From Lachnospiraceae bacterium (GTDB lineage: Bacteria; Bacillota; Clostridia; Lachnospirales; Lachnospiraceae): DNA of 64,000 bases. Below are positions 9,390 to 19,077 of the stretch, one piece after another. Under the pieces are notes generated by a model that made no database searches, was not told where the DNA came from, and saw only the letters and a program-made list of their open reading frames with translations. Both the position numbers and the translations under genes were made by a program. Where the stretch lies: positions 10,665-74,664 of the forward strand of contig VSNY01000002.1 in NCBI GenBank assembly GCA_009774535.1. Direction: 5' to 3'. How positions within the stretch are numbered: the stretch's first letter is position 1; each line of letters begins with the position of its first letter.

Positions 9390-10109
9390 ATGACAAAGAA
9401 ACAGCCGGATCATGGCAGACGGATCTTGTATGAAGATCAGGATCTGCTCGTCTGCGTTAAGCCAGCAGGGATCGCGGCGCAGACGAAAAAGAGCGGACAG
9501 CAGGATATGGTAAGTCTGCTTCGCAATTACCGTCATGCAAACGGAGAAGAACCTTATATCGGTCTGGTGCATCGGCTGGACCAGCCAGTGGAAGGAATTC
9601 TCGTATTTGGAAAACATGCAGGGAGTACCGCTGCACTAAGCAGACAGCTGACACAGGGGAACTTTGCCAAAGGATACCTGGCAGTAGCGCAGGGCACGAT
9701 GCCAGCCAGGGAAGGGAAGCTGGTAGACTTTTTGAAAAAAGACGGACGCGCAAACTGTTCCTATGTCGTGGGAGAGAAAGAACCAGGTGCAAAAAGAGCA
9801 GAGCTGCTGTACCAGGTACTGGAAACAGATGCCAGTTTACATCCCGCGCGGAATCTGGTGAAAATCCAATTGCTGACCGGAAGGCATCATCAGATCCGGG
9901 CGCAGATGGCGCATGTGGGGACACCGCTGGCCGGAGACTGTAAATATGGAATACAGAGCGAAGCGGCGGGCTGCTGCCAGGAAGGTCTTGGACTTTGCGC
10001 TTTTGAACTGGTGTTTGTACATCCGGTTTTAAAGAAAAAAATGAAATTTGAAATAACGCCGTCGCAGCCTGTGTTTCAGAAATTTGCAGCAGTTCAAATA
10101 AGTCATTGA
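9390..10109 (+). CDS. RluA-family pseudouridine synthase
   Basis: This 239-residue RNA pseudouridine synthase converts uridine to pseudouridine in rRNA or tRNA. The catalytic motif is HRLD at 61-64 (GLVHRLDQPVEGILVF), with Asp64 the expected nucleophile. LLTGRHHQIRAQMAHVGTPLAGD is the usual RluA C-terminal block. No S4 domain is present, so this is the short RluA/YlyB-like form; the target position is unknown. The ATG at 9390 follows AAAAAGGAGTGGG. The in-frame upstream ATG at 9309 would place the palindromic repeat inside the protein and is rejected. Confidence 0.9.
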   Translation: MTKKQPDHGRRILYEDQDLLVCVKPAGIAAQTKKSGQQDMVSLLRNYRHANGEEPYIGLVHRLDQPVEGILVFGKHAGSTAALSRQLTQGNFAKGYLAVAQGTMPAREGKLVDFLKKDGRANCSYVVGEKEPGAKRAELLYQVLETDASLHPARNLVKIQLLTGRHHQIRAQMAHVGTPLAGDCKYGIQSEAAGCCQEGLGLCAFELVFVHPVLKKKMKFEITPSQPVFQKFAAVQISH

Positions 10110-10117
10110 ACGGCTGC

Positions 10118-10158
10118 GTATCCAGCCATTCGGAATTATTTCGCGATGGGCTGGATAC
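10118..10158. terminator. Stem-loop between rluA-like gene and glgB
   Basis: GTATCCAGCCAT pairs with ATGGGCTGGATAC across a 16-base loop. It lies between convergent genes, and only a short T-run follows. Confidence 0.55.
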
Positions 10159-10242
10159 CTGTTTGCGCAAGATATTGTTTTTAAATATTTCATTTAAGAT
10201 CTGTCATTTAAGAATCACTACACAGTAATTGTATACAGCCAT

Positions 10243-12060
10243 TTATTTTTTAGCTGCTGTTTTATTTACATTCTGATCTGTCACAAGATAGTACACAGCT
10301 GAAAACGGCGCCAGGCTGATACAGAATCCGTTTTCTGTTCGTGCGGCTTCTATTGCTGCATCTGCATTTCCGCCATAGCGCACATCATTGCTTGACAACA
10401 GCAGTTCCAGCGTTTTTGCGCCAGGCACTTTGATCTGATAGGCATCCTGCGCCTGGTCAGAGAAATTAAATATGGCGACGATCCGTTCTTCTTTTCCGGC
10501 CCGTTCAAATGCATAGATACAAGCTTCTTCCTGATGACAATCCAGCCACTGGAAGCCTTCCGTTTCGTAATCTTTTTCGTAGAGAGCCGGATGCTCTGTG
10601 TACAGGCAGCTTAAATCCATCATAAACCGATGAAAGTCCTGATGCGCCGGATAATCCAGCAGATTCCAGTCCTGCTCGCGTTTTTCGTCCCATTCCCTAA
10701 AATGTCCGATCTCATTGCCCATAAAATTCAGCTTTTTACCTGGATGCGCATACATATACATATAAAAGGCCCTGGCCTGCGGGAATTTGCCGTCGTAGCC
10801 GCCGAACATTTTTTGCAGGATCGTCGCCTTCCCATGTACGACCTCGTCATGTGACAGAGGCAACAGGAACTGATCTGAATAATAATACATCATGGAAAAA
10901 GTCAGCTTGTGATAGTCGCGGCTGCGGTAAACCGGGTCTGTACGGAAATAATCCAGCGTATCATTCATCCATCCCATATCCCATTTGTAATCAAAGCCAA
11001 GTCCGCCGTCAGAGACGTTTTTCGTAACGCCTGGAAAAGCAGTGGAATCCTCGGCAGCAAGGATCGCTGTTGGATGGAGTTTTTTTAAGCCCTGGTTCAT
11101 ATATTTTAAAAACTCTACGGCATTCATATTGACGCCCCTGCCAGGATCACCCTGCCAATAAATCGCGCGGCTGATCGCATCCATACGCAGACCGTCAAAA
11201 TGGAATTCTGTCAGCCAGTAATTTGCCGCCGACTGCAGGAAGCTGCGAACTTCCCCGCGGGAATGCATAAAATTACAGCTGCCCCATTCACTGACGCCGA
11301 CCGCATTATGCGGATATTCGTATAATGCAGTTCCGTCGTAATGCGACAGCGCATAAGCGTCCAGCGCAAAATGTACCGGAACAAAATCCATCAGCACTCC
11401 GATCCCGTTTTGGTGGCAGCAGTCAATGAACTCTTTCAGCTGATCCGCCGTGCCGTATCTGGAAGTAGGGCTGTAAAAGCCAGTAGACTGATAGCCCCAG
11501 GATTCGTCTGACGGATATTCATTTAACGGCATTACTTCCAGATAGTTATAACCGTGTTCTTTCAGATAAGGGATCAGAAGATCGGCCATTTCGTCATAGC
11601 GGTACCAGTCGTCCGGCTGGTCCGACGGCTTGCGGAACGATCCCATATGGATCTCATAAATATTCAGCGGCTGATCCTTGCAGTCGCTGCGTGTCTGCAT
11701 CCATGTCTGGTCTTCAAACTGGTAAGCGTTCATATCACGGATGAGCGATGCTGCGTTCGGACGCAGCTCCATCCCGCATCCATACGGGTCACAGTGATCC
11801 ATACAGTGTCCGTCTTTGCTGTAGATCCGGTATTTGTACATCATTCCGGCTGCGGCATCCGCTGCTTCGCATTCCCAGAAATGTCCGTCATGTACCTGAT
11901 GCATGGGTGTTTCCTGCCAGTCGTTAAATTCCCCGATCAGAGCGATCCTTGCCGCGCCGGGCGCAAATGTACGGAACACAGTTCCATGCGTAGTCAGATG
12001 CGCGCCCAGATACTGATACGCATCAAATATTTTTCCTGTATAAAATCCATAAAAGTCCAT
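10243..12060 (-). CDS. glgB: 1,4-alpha-glucan (glycogen) branching enzyme
   Basis: This 605-residue GH13 enzyme cuts alpha-1,4 chains and rejoins them as alpha-1,6 branches in glycogen. It has an N-terminal CBM48-like module (~20-100), a catalytic barrel and a C-terminal beta domain. The catalytic residues are Asp294 in FDGLRMDAIS (nucleophile), Glu337 in AAEDST (acid/base) and Asp405 in SHDEVVHGK. MGNEIGHFREWDE follows. The ATG at 12060 lies behind AAGGAGG with 5-base spacing; a longer frame to 12087 lacks this. glgC and glgD are in the same window at 40.4-42.8 kb, so glycogen genes are split over two loci. Confidence 0.95.
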   Translation of the reverse strand: MDFYGFYTGKIFDAYQYLGAHLTTHGTVFRTFAPGAARIALIGEFNDWQETPMHQVHDGHFWECEAADAAAGMMYKYRIYSKDGHCMDHCDPYGCGMELRPNAASLIRDMNAYQFEDQTWMQTRSDCKDQPLNIYEIHMGSFRKPSDQPDDWYRYDEMADLLIPYLKEHGYNYLEVMPLNEYPSDESWGYQSTGFYSPTSRYGTADQLKEFIDCCHQNGIGVLMDFVPVHFALDAYALSHYDGTALYEYPHNAVGVSEWGSCNFMHSRGEVRSFLQSAANYWLTEFHFDGLRMDAISRAIYWQGDPGRGVNMNAVEFLKYMNQGLKKLHPTAILAAEDSTAFPGVTKNVSDGGLGFDYKWDMGWMNDTLDYFRTDPVYRSRDYHKLTFSMMYYYSDQFLLPLSHDEVVHGKATILQKMFGGYDGKFPQARAFYMYMYAHPGKKLNFMGNEIGHFREWDEKREQDWNLLDYPAHQDFHRFMMDLSCLYTEHPALYEKDYETEGFQWLDCHQEEACIYAFERAGKEERIVAIFNFSDQAQDAYQIKVPGAKTLELLLSSNDVRYGGNADAAIEAARTENGFCISLAPFSAVYYLVTDQNVNKTAAKK

Positions 12061-12172
12061 AAAAACCTCCTTGTAACGAATAGACAATCGTTGTTGCGTC
12101 TGCTACTATAAGAATACAGAAGATCACCAGATCCTTCCACCACCAAATTTGTCTGAAGGATGGATAAGCAAC

Positions 12173-12187
12173 CAATTTGAAAAATTG
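12173..12187. promoter_or_regulatory. Possible operator between glgB and tetR-like gene
   Basis: CAATTT-GAA-AAATTG is a perfect palindrome 29 bases before the regulator's start codon. TetR proteins often bind such sites in their own divergent promoter. No functional evidence is visible. Confidence 0.4.
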
Positions 12188-12216
12188 TCGTTTTTTGAAT
12201 GGAGAAATAAATTACA

Positions 12217-12753
12217 ATGGATATCAGAATGGAAAAAACAGAAAAAGCGATCAAAAATGCTTTTATGGAGCTGCGGTCTAAAAAACCGCTGGAAAAGATT
12301 ACCGTCAAAGAGTTGTGCAGTCTCGCTTGTATTAATAAATCTACGTTTTACGCACATTACGAGGACCTGTATGCCTTGTCCGATACTTTAGAGACAGAGA
12401 CAGTGGCTTCCGTGATCAGAAGCATTCCGCATGCGCAGGAATACTCTTTTGACAATCTGGATGTAGTTACCAGAGAAGTCTGCCTGGCCTTTCTATCCCA
12501 TCTTTCGCTGATCAATGTGTTATTTTCCGGCAAAGGGCAGAACTATCTGGCAAATAAGCTGGAAGCGGAAGTCAAAAGATCGATGTTTGAAAAATATCCG
12601 CAGTATAAGGAGGACGCACAAAAGAATATCCTGCTGTCCTATTGCGTCCATGGGGCATATTATGCATATGTAAATAATCAGAATGTAGATATGGAAACGC
12701 TGCTGGAAATCATCGAAAAAATCGTTAAAACGCTGCAGGGGATGCAGGACTGA
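12217..12753 (+). CDS. TetR/AcrR-family transcriptional regulator
   Basis: This is a 178-residue DNA-binding regulator. The N-terminal helix-turn-helix is textbook for the family: residues ~28-55 read ITVKELCSLACINKSTFYAH then YEDLYAL. The C-terminal part is all-helical and would bind an unknown ligand or partner. It is transcribed divergently from glgB, with a palindrome in the shared spacer, so it could control itself and glgB. Alternatively its target is the PutP-type symporter 206 bases downstream. The start is ATG with a weak ribosome site. Confidence 0.88.
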   Translation: MDIRMEKTEKAIKNAFMELRSKKPLEKITVKELCSLACINKSTFYAHYEDLYALSDTLETETVASVIRSIPHAQEYSFDNLDVVTREVCLAFLSHLSLINVLFSGKGQNYLANKLEAEVKRSMFEKYPQYKEDAQKNILLSYCVHGAYYAYVNNQNVDMETLLEIIEKIVKTLQGMQD

Positions 12754-12778
12754 CAGGAGTTCCTAACACAATAGGCAG

Positions 12779-12787
12779 CAACAGTTC
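12779..12787. repeat. AACAGTTC repeat half-site
   Basis: CAACAGTTCAATGG is the left half of the AACAGTTC palindrome family seen at 3269, 9322 and 58174, without a clear right arm. Confidence 0.35.
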
Positions 12788-12845
12788 AATGGGGCTTCTA
12801 ACTATTATAACAGCTAATTTTCTTTACAAGAACATATTTGCCCCA

Positions 12846-12874
12846 TAGACACAGCTCCAATTTCATGTTATACT
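12846..12874 (+). promoter_or_regulatory. Promoter of the PutP-type symporter gene
   Basis: TAGACA (12846-12851), a 17-base spacer, then TATACT (12869-12874). The coding region begins 85 bases downstream. Confidence 0.65.
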
Positions 12875-12959
12875 ACTATTCGATTGTGTCCTTTCTCAAT
12901 GTACCACACGAAAGCGTCGCAAGAAAAAACGCCGCGCTGCGGCAGATTGGAGTTTTTTT

Positions 12960-14483
12960 ATGAACCTATCATCTATTTTGATTATGGCTGCTATGATTTG
13001 TTATCTTGGCCTAATGATCGTCATCGGTTTTCATTTTTCCAAAACAAATACGTCTACGGATGACTTTTATCTTGGCGGCCGCAAGCTGGGGCCGTTTGTA
13101 ACAGCTATGAGCGCGGAGGCAAGCGATATGTCCAGCTGGCTGCTGATGGGCCTGCCGGGAGTCGCGTATCTGTCCGGCATTTGCGATGCTTCCTGGACAG
13201 CAATTGGACTGGTGTTCGGCACCTGGCTGAACTGGTTTTTTGTATCAAAAAAAATCCGCCGTTACAGCCAGCAGATTGGCGCGATTACAATTCCGGACTT
13301 CTTTTCAAAACGGTATCATGACAAAAATATGCTGAACTGCATAGCCGCAATCGTGATCGTGGTCTTTTTTATTCCGTATACGGCAAGCGGTTTTGCAGCA
13401 TGCGGAAAATTGTTTTCGACTCTGTTTGGAATGGATTATATGACGGCCATGATCATGTGTGCCGTTATTATCGTTGCTTATACGACGCTGGGAGGATTTC
13501 TCGCTGCTTCTACCACGGACCTGATCCAGAGTATTGTTATGACGATTGCACTGATTACCGTAGTGTTTTACAGCGGACATATGGCAGGGGGATTTTCCGC
13601 TGTCATGGAAAACGCAAAAGCCCTTCCAGGCTATTTATCCTTTACGAATACATATGATGTGACGGCCGGTACTGCAAAGACGTATGGGCTGATCAACATT
13701 TTCTCCATGCTGGCCTGGGGACTTGGCTATTTTGGGATGCCGCATGTACTGCTCCGCTTTATGGCGATCGAAGAGGAAGAGAAGTTAACAACTTCCCGCC
13801 GGATTGCTACGGTATGGGTGGTTATTTCTATGGCAGTTGCTATTTTTATCGGCGTCTGCGGACTGGGAGTTACCAAAGCCGGATGGATCGACACGCTTTC
13901 AGGAAGCGATTCTGAGACGATTATTGTAAAGATTGCGGATCTTTTAAGTTCACAGGGTGCCGGCGCTGCGGTTCTGGCCGGAATTATCCTCGCCGGTATT
14001 CTGGCCGCGACTATGTCCACGGCCGACAGCCAGCTGCTGGCAGCTTCTTCCAGTGTATCCCAGAACCTGCTGCGCGATACGTTTGGCATTAACCTCAGCG
14101 AAAAAGCTTCTCTGCTGGCAGCAAGGATTACCGTGCTGCTAATCAGTATTATCGCGGTCTTTTTAGCCAGAGATCCGTTCAGCAGCGTGTTCGGCATTGT
14201 CAGTTTTGCATGGGCAGGCTTTGGAGCCGCTTTCGGGCCGGTTATGCTTTGTGCGCTTTTTTGGAAACGCAGCAATAAATACGGCGCTTTTGCCAGTATG
14301 TTAAGCGGCGGTGTTATGATCTTTGTGTGGAAATATCTGGTGCGTCCGATGGGCGGGGCATGGGATATTTACGAACTGCTTCCGGCATTTCTGGCTGCGC
14401 TGGCTGTTAATATTGTGGTTTCGCTGCTGACGGAAAGGCCGGATGCGGTTATGGTGGCGGAATTTGAGAAAGCGGCATCATAG
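12960..14483 (+). CDS. putP: Sodium/proline symporter family protein
   Basis: This 507-residue sodium:solute symporter (SSS family) is in the membrane, with about 13 hydrophobic segments. The N-terminal block DDFYLGGRKLGPFVTAMS, then EASDMSSWLLMGLPG, is typical of PutP, as is GALTI-like AITIPDFFSKRY near residue 105. STADSQLLAASS (~355-370) is the conserved SSS segment near the ion site. Proline is the most likely substrate, taken up with Na+. Length and ends are normal. It stands alone under its own promoter. Confidence 0.9.
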   Translation: MNLSSILIMAAMICYLGLMIVIGFHFSKTNTSTDDFYLGGRKLGPFVTAMSAEASDMSSWLLMGLPGVAYLSGICDASWTAIGLVFGTWLNWFFVSKKIRRYSQQIGAITIPDFFSKRYHDKNMLNCIAAIVIVVFFIPYTASGFAACGKLFSTLFGMDYMTAMIMCAVIIVAYTTLGGFLAASTTDLIQSIVMTIALITVVFYSGHMAGGFSAVMENAKALPGYLSFTNTYDVTAGTAKTYGLINIFSMLAWGLGYFGMPHVLLRFMAIEEEEKLTTSRRIATVWVVISMAVAIFIGVCGLGVTKAGWIDTLSGSDSETIIVKIADLLSSQGAGAAVLAGIILAGILAATMSTADSQLLAASSSVSQNLLRDTFGINLSEKASLLAARITVLLISIIAVFLARDPFSSVFGIVSFAWAGFGAAFGPVMLCALFWKRSNKYGAFASMLSGGVMIFVWKYLVRPMGGAWDIYELLPAFLAALAVNIVVSLLTERPDAVMVAEFEKAAS

Positions 14484-14743
14484 ACGGAACTGGCTGCTTT
14501 GAGAGCAGGGGATAGGCTAAGGAGATACGGTTTTGGCAAAGCGGACGACGCTGCGGGCGGAGGGGGGACTGGGCTGGGAGATACACCCTGGGCGGACTGG
14601 ACTGCCATCCCGTTCCGCTGACACGGACACGTCCGGGAAGCCATCCCGTTCCGCTGACACAGACACGTCCGGGAAGCCATCCTCCGCCCTTCAACCAACA
14701 TCCGCATCCCCACAAAATCCCACACAAATATTAAAACTCACAC
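14484..14743. other. Spacer between putP and topB
   Basis: A 260-base spacer between convergent genes, mostly filled by the dispersed GC-rich repeat (copy 2). The small frames through it (for example a 73-aa frame with two copies of an SADTDTSGKPS peptide) simply translate that repeat. Confidence 0.6.
14545..14690 (+). repeat. Dispersed GC-rich intergenic repeat, copy 2 with internal duplication
   Basis: Begins CTGCGGGCGGAGGGGGGACT and continues through GAGATACACCCTGGGCGGAC. It then carries two 38-bp direct copies of a unit CCCGTTCCGCTGACAC plus GACACGTCCGGGAAGCCAT. The first half matches copies at 297 and 43440. The second matches copies at 32262, 43381 (reversed) and 47450. Confidence 0.7.
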
Positions 14744-16999
14744 CTAAATCTTGATCTTAGCAAAAGCACTCGCAAAAGCATTATTCAATGGCTCCTTCGC
14801 CTCCTGCTTCATTTTATTCATATACTTGGAAACATCCTTTTTGGAAACGCCTCCCCCGCTTTCCTTTTTGCGCTTTTCAAACGCAGACAATTTTTCCCGG
14901 TAACCGCACACACAGATAAATTTCTGATTCTCTCCGTCTCCAACCAGCTCCATTTTCTTATGGCATTGCGGACAGCGGGCGTTTGTGTTTTTGGATAGTG
15001 TTTTCCGGTAACCGCATTCCCTGTCCTGACATACCAGCATTCGTCCGTTTTTGTGGCTGACCTCCAACAGCAGCTTGCCGCATTCCGGGCATTTTTTTCC
15101 GGTCAGGTTATCGTGGCGGTAAGTTTTGGAAGAGGCCGCGATATCCTTGACAAGATCTACGGTATAGGCCCGGATTTCTGCTTCAAAATCTTTTTTTTCG
15201 GATGTCCCTTTTGCAATATCCGCTAACTGCTGTTCCCATCTGGCTGTCAGTTCCGGAGAAGTCAGTCCCTGCGGGGCCAGTTCGAGTACCTGTCTGCCTT
15301 TGGAAGTCAGATGAATATATTTGTCTTTCTTTTCGATCATAAAGCTGCTGAACAGTTTCTCGATAATATCCGCGCGGGTCGCGACGGTTCCTAAGCCTCC
15401 GGTCTCGCCCAGCGTTTTTTTCAGCGACTGGTCGCTGCTTTCCATGTATTTTATGGGATTTTCCATAGCCGCAAGCAGGGTGGCTTCGGTAAATGGCAGC
15501 GGAGGCTTGGTTTTTCCTTCTGTAATCTTCGTTTCTGTAAAAAGGAGCTTCTGGCCTTTCGTAAAGTCTGGCAGACTGCCTTGGATCTCGTTTTCACGGG
15601 TTTTGCCTTGCGCGAGTCCGGCTTCGTCTGCATAGCTGCTGTCGCTGTCCGGGTCTTCTTCAGGCAGAATGCCGGCTTCTTTTTGGATCTTTTGGATTTC
15701 CTGCCATCCGGCTTTGCGGATGATCTTTCCTTTTATCGTAAATCGTTCGCCTTCGCAGACAGCGGTTACTTCTGTCTGCTCATACTCGCAGGGCGGCATG
15801 AAAACGGCAAGGAAACGGGAAACGACCAGTTCGTAGATTTTGCGTTCTCCGTATTCCAGATCCCGCGGGCTGACGCCCTGTTCGGTCGGGATAATGGCAT
15901 GGTGGTCGGAGACTTTTTTGTCGTTGACAAAGGAGGCGTTTCCTTTGACCGGGGCTTTGAGCAGCTGGCCGCAGATGGAACTGTAGCTGCCAAAACGGCA
16001 GGCGCGGATGCGTTCCGGCAGTGTGGCTACAAGGTCTTTCGTCAGATATCTGGAATCGGTTCTTGGATAAGTGACTACTTTGTAGTGTTCATACAGATGC
16101 TGCATATAGTCCAGCGTCTGCTTGGCGGAAAATCCGAACATGCGGTTGGCGTCCTGCTGCAGAGAAGTCAGGTCGTACAGCTGGGGCGCATAGGATTTTT
16201 GCTGTTTCTTCTTGATTTCTTCTATGGTTGCCGTGCTGTTGGTGATCTTTGCCTGTATGCCGCGGATGGTTTGTAATGCTGCGGATGAAAAGACAAAATC
16301 GCTGTTGTCTTTGTTTTTCCATGTAAAGGTCGCGCCGCTGCCAATTGCTTTCAGACCATAGTAGGATTTTGGCTGAAATGATTTGATCTGTGTCTCGCGC
16401 TTGGCGATCATAGCCAGGGTGGGAGTCTGCACTCTGCCGCAGGACAGCTGGGCGTTGTGCCGTACGGTCAGGGCGCGGGTGGCGTTCAGACCGACGAGCC
16501 AGTCTGCTTCGGCTCTTGCTACGGCTGCTTCATAAAGCTTTTGATATTCTTTTGCGTCTTTTAAGTGTGCGAAGCCCTGGCGGATGGCCTGGTCTGTGAC
16601 CGAAGAAATCCACAGCCGTTTCATAGGCTTGTGTACGCCTGCTTTTTTGATAATCCAGCGGGCCACCAGTTCTCCTTCCCGGCCTGCGTCGGTGGCGATA
16701 ATAATTGTACCGATATCTTTGCGGTACATTTGTGTCTTTACGGTCTGGTATTGTTTGCCGGTTTTTGGGATTACCTGGATTTCCAGCTTTTCCGGCAGCA
16801 TGGGAAGCGTTTCCATCTTCCAGGTTTTCCACTGGTCTGTGTAGCTTTCCGGGTCGGCCAGTTCCACCAGATGTCCGAGCGCCCAAGTGACGACATAATC
16901 ACGGCCTTCTAAAAATCCATTTCCGCCTTTGCTGCATCCAAGCACTCTGGCGATATCTCTGCCCACGCTGGGCTTTTCTGCGATTACTAATGATTTCAT
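14744..16999 (-). CDS. topB: DNA topoisomerase III (type IA)
   Basis: This 751-residue type IA topoisomerase relaxes or decatenates DNA through a single-strand break. The Toprim domain begins at once (LVIAEKPSVGRDIA, catalytic Glu8; ATDAGREGE at ~102-110). The active-site tyrosine is Tyr311 in VVTYPRTDSRYL. LSCGRVQTPTL marks the family. The C-terminus has two zinc-ribbon-like units: CPECG...CQDRECGY and CPQC...CVCGY. The first ATG (16999) is used; a GTG 12 bases upstream is possible. It is the next gene after feoB, 23 bases on, and may share its transcript. Confidence 0.94.
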   Translation of the reverse strand: MKSLVIAEKPSVGRDIARVLGCSKGGNGFLEGRDYVVTWALGHLVELADPESYTDQWKTWKMETLPMLPEKLEIQVIPKTGKQYQTVKTQMYRKDIGTIIIATDAGREGELVARWIIKKAGVHKPMKRLWISSVTDQAIRQGFAHLKDAKEYQKLYEAAVARAEADWLVGLNATRALTVRHNAQLSCGRVQTPTLAMIAKRETQIKSFQPKSYYGLKAIGSGATFTWKNKDNSDFVFSSAALQTIRGIQAKITNSTATIEEIKKKQQKSYAPQLYDLTSLQQDANRMFGFSAKQTLDYMQHLYEHYKVVTYPRTDSRYLTKDLVATLPERIRACRFGSYSSICGQLLKAPVKGNASFVNDKKVSDHHAIIPTEQGVSPRDLEYGERKIYELVVSRFLAVFMPPCEYEQTEVTAVCEGERFTIKGKIIRKAGWQEIQKIQKEAGILPEEDPDSDSSYADEAGLAQGKTRENEIQGSLPDFTKGQKLLFTETKITEGKTKPPLPFTEATLLAAMENPIKYMESSDQSLKKTLGETGGLGTVATRADIIEKLFSSFMIEKKDKYIHLTSKGRQVLELAPQGLTSPELTARWEQQLADIAKGTSEKKDFEAEIRAYTVDLVKDIAASSKTYRHDNLTGKKCPECGKLLLEVSHKNGRMLVCQDRECGYRKTLSKNTNARCPQCHKKMELVGDGENQKFICVCGYREKLSAFEKRKKESGGGVSKKDVSKYMNKMKQEAKEPLNNAFASAFAKIKI

Positions 17000-17022
17000 A
17001 ATGATTTCCACTCTTTCTTAAA

Positions 17023-19077
17023 TTAAAATGTAATGGCCAGTCCGATACGGTATACTAAAAAGGTAACGCCCCATGCCACAACCAGCTGGAACAGTGTGAC
17101 AAAGCAGGTCCATCCCCAGCTGTCCGACTCTTTTTGTATGGTAGCCAATGTCGCCGCGCAAGGCACATACAGCAGACAGAAGACCATCAGGCAGAATGCG
17201 TTTAACGGCCCGAATCCGATGCCCTTTAATACTTCGGAAAATCTTGCCATACCAGAGGCGGAATTGGCGTTTACGATGCCGAACAAAACCGCGCAGCTGG
17301 ATACAACGACTTCTTTTGCGGAAATTCCGGCGATCAGGGCAACCGCAATCTGCCAAAAGCCGAGCCCGACAGGCGCAAAAACAGGAACCAGCCATTTGCC
17401 AATGATTGCGCCGAATCCTTCAGATAAGTCCGGTGCATATCCTTGTGGTCCGAAATTCAGCAAAAACCAGATCAGCAGCGTTGCGATAAAAATGGTCGTG
17501 CCTGCTTTTCCCAAATAGTCCTTGACCTTATCCCATACATAAATGCCTACGGTCCGCGCGTCCGGCAGCTTATATTCCGGCAGTTCGATCAGCAGATAGT
17601 TCGCGCTTTTCTCCCGGTCAAGCAGGTGCAGGACATATGAGACGGCCATAGCGACAGCAATGCCGATCAGGTACATGGAATAGGCGGCAAGCAGAGCGTT
17701 TTTGCCAAAAAACATTTCTGCAAACAGGATGTAAATTGTCAGGCGGGCATTGCAGCTCATAAACGGGGTTACTAGCATGACTTTGTAGCGGTCGCGTTTA
17801 TTTTCTAATGCACGCGAAGCCATAATTGCCGGAACCGTGCAGCCAAATCCGAGCAGCATCGGGATAAACGCCTTGCCGGAAAGACCAAGTCTGCTCATCA
17901 GACCTTCCATAATATAGGCAACCCGCGCCATATAGCCGCTGTCTTCCAAAAATGCAAGCGCCAGAAACAGGATAAAGATATTTGGCAAAAATGTAACAAT
18001 CGTTCCTACGCCGCCAATGATACCTTCCACAACGAGCGATTCCAGCGCCTTGTGGGTATGCATGGCGCGCAGTCCGTCTATGGTCAGTCCGGAGATCCAG
18101 TCAATGGCTGTTTCAAAATAGCCTTTGATCCAGTCTCCGACCGCAAAGGTCAGGAAAAATACGACCGCCATAATGCCCAGAAAAATCGGAATGCCAAAGA
18201 TCTTGTGCGTTAACGCCCGATCAACCCGTTCCGTTAACTGGTCCTGCCGCTTTTTATGCAGCAGCGCTTCATCAATAATTTCTTCTATAAAATCATACTT
18301 TTCATTGATGATCTGTGATTCATAGTTTTTGTCCAGCACATCCGGCAGGTCAAGCGGATATTTTTCCCAAACTTCTGTGTCGTGTTCCAGAAGCTTGATT
18401 GCATGCCAGCGATAGTTGGAAATATCCGGATATGATTCCTGTAATGCCGCGATCAGCTGGTCGATCTTATCTTCCAGCGGGTCCGAATAGACCATGGCAA
18501 ATTCTTTGTGGTGATCGTGGACATGATGTCCAGTGTCTTTGTGATGATGGATCAGGCTGTCCGGGTCATGATGTCCCTTATGGTGAGCCGCCGCGTGCAG
18601 CAGGGAGTCGAGGCCCGTGCGCTTGCGGGCAGATACCGGAATCACCGGAATACCAAGCATTTCCGGCAGGCGGTGCAGATCAATTTCCATACCGCGTTTT
18701 TCGACAATATCCATCATATTCAGCGCCAGTACGACAGGCTTGCCCAGTTCCAGGATCTGCAGGGTCAGATACAGGTTGCGTTCAAGGGCGGAAGCGTCCG
18801 CTACATTAATGACAACATCCACTTCATCGCTTAAAATAAATTGTCTGGAGACGGTTTCTTCCATTGTATAAGAAGTCAGGCTGTAAGTACCAGGCAGGTC
18901 GACCAGCCGGATATTCAGATCGTGGTCGCGGATTGCGCTTTCGACTTTTTCTACGGTAACGCCGGGCCAGTTGGCCACTTTCAAATTTGCACCGGTGTAG
19001 GCGTTGAACAGTGTCGTTTTACCGCAGTTCGGGTTGCCGATAAATCCTATGGTCAGATTTTCTTTCAAATATGTCAC
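17023..19077 (-). CDS. feoB: Ferrous iron transporter FeoB
   Basis: This 684-residue membrane GTPase imports Fe2+. The N-terminal G domain shows G1 (GNPNCGKTTLF, 14-24), a G2-region GVTVEK, G3 DLPGTYSL (~60-67) and NMMD (~120-123). The membrane part holds the two Gate/core modules (LGFGCTVPAIMASRALENKR and the GISAKEVVVSS region). Between them and the G domain, residues 161-190 contain 13 histidines, a probable metal-binding loop absent from many FeoB proteins. The start overlaps feoA by 4 bases (ATGA). Confidence 0.96.
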   Translation of the reverse strand: MTYLKENLTIGFIGNPNCGKTTLFNAYTGANLKVANWPGVTVEKVESAIRDHDLNIRLVDLPGTYSLTSYTMEETVSRQFILSDEVDVVINVADASALERNLYLTLQILELGKPVVLALNMMDIVEKRGMEIDLHRLPEMLGIPVIPVSARKRTGLDSLLHAAAHHKGHHDPDSLIHHHKDTGHHVHDHHKEFAMVYSDPLEDKIDQLIAALQESYPDISNYRWHAIKLLEHDTEVWEKYPLDLPDVLDKNYESQIINEKYDFIEEIIDEALLHKKRQDQLTERVDRALTHKIFGIPIFLGIMAVVFFLTFAVGDWIKGYFETAIDWISGLTIDGLRAMHTHKALESLVVEGIIGGVGTIVTFLPNIFILFLALAFLEDSGYMARVAYIMEGLMSRLGLSGKAFIPMLLGFGCTVPAIMASRALENKRDRYKVMLVTPFMSCNARLTIYILFAEMFFGKNALLAAYSMYLIGIAVAMAVSYVLHLLDREKSANYLLIELPEYKLPDARTVGIYVWDKVKDYLGKAGTTIFIATLLIWFLLNFGPQGYAPDLSEGFGAIIGKWLVPVFAPVGLGFWQIAVALIAGISAKEVVVSSCAVLFGIVNANSASGMARFSEVLKGIGFGPLNAFCLMVFCLLYVPCAATLATIQKESDSWGWTCFVTLFQLVVAWGVTFLVYRIGLAITF

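Noticed and set aside
14533..14754. 73-aa frame with repeated SADTDTSGKPS
   Set aside because: It is a translation of the dispersed GC-rich repeat, which occurs in other frames and orientations elsewhere.
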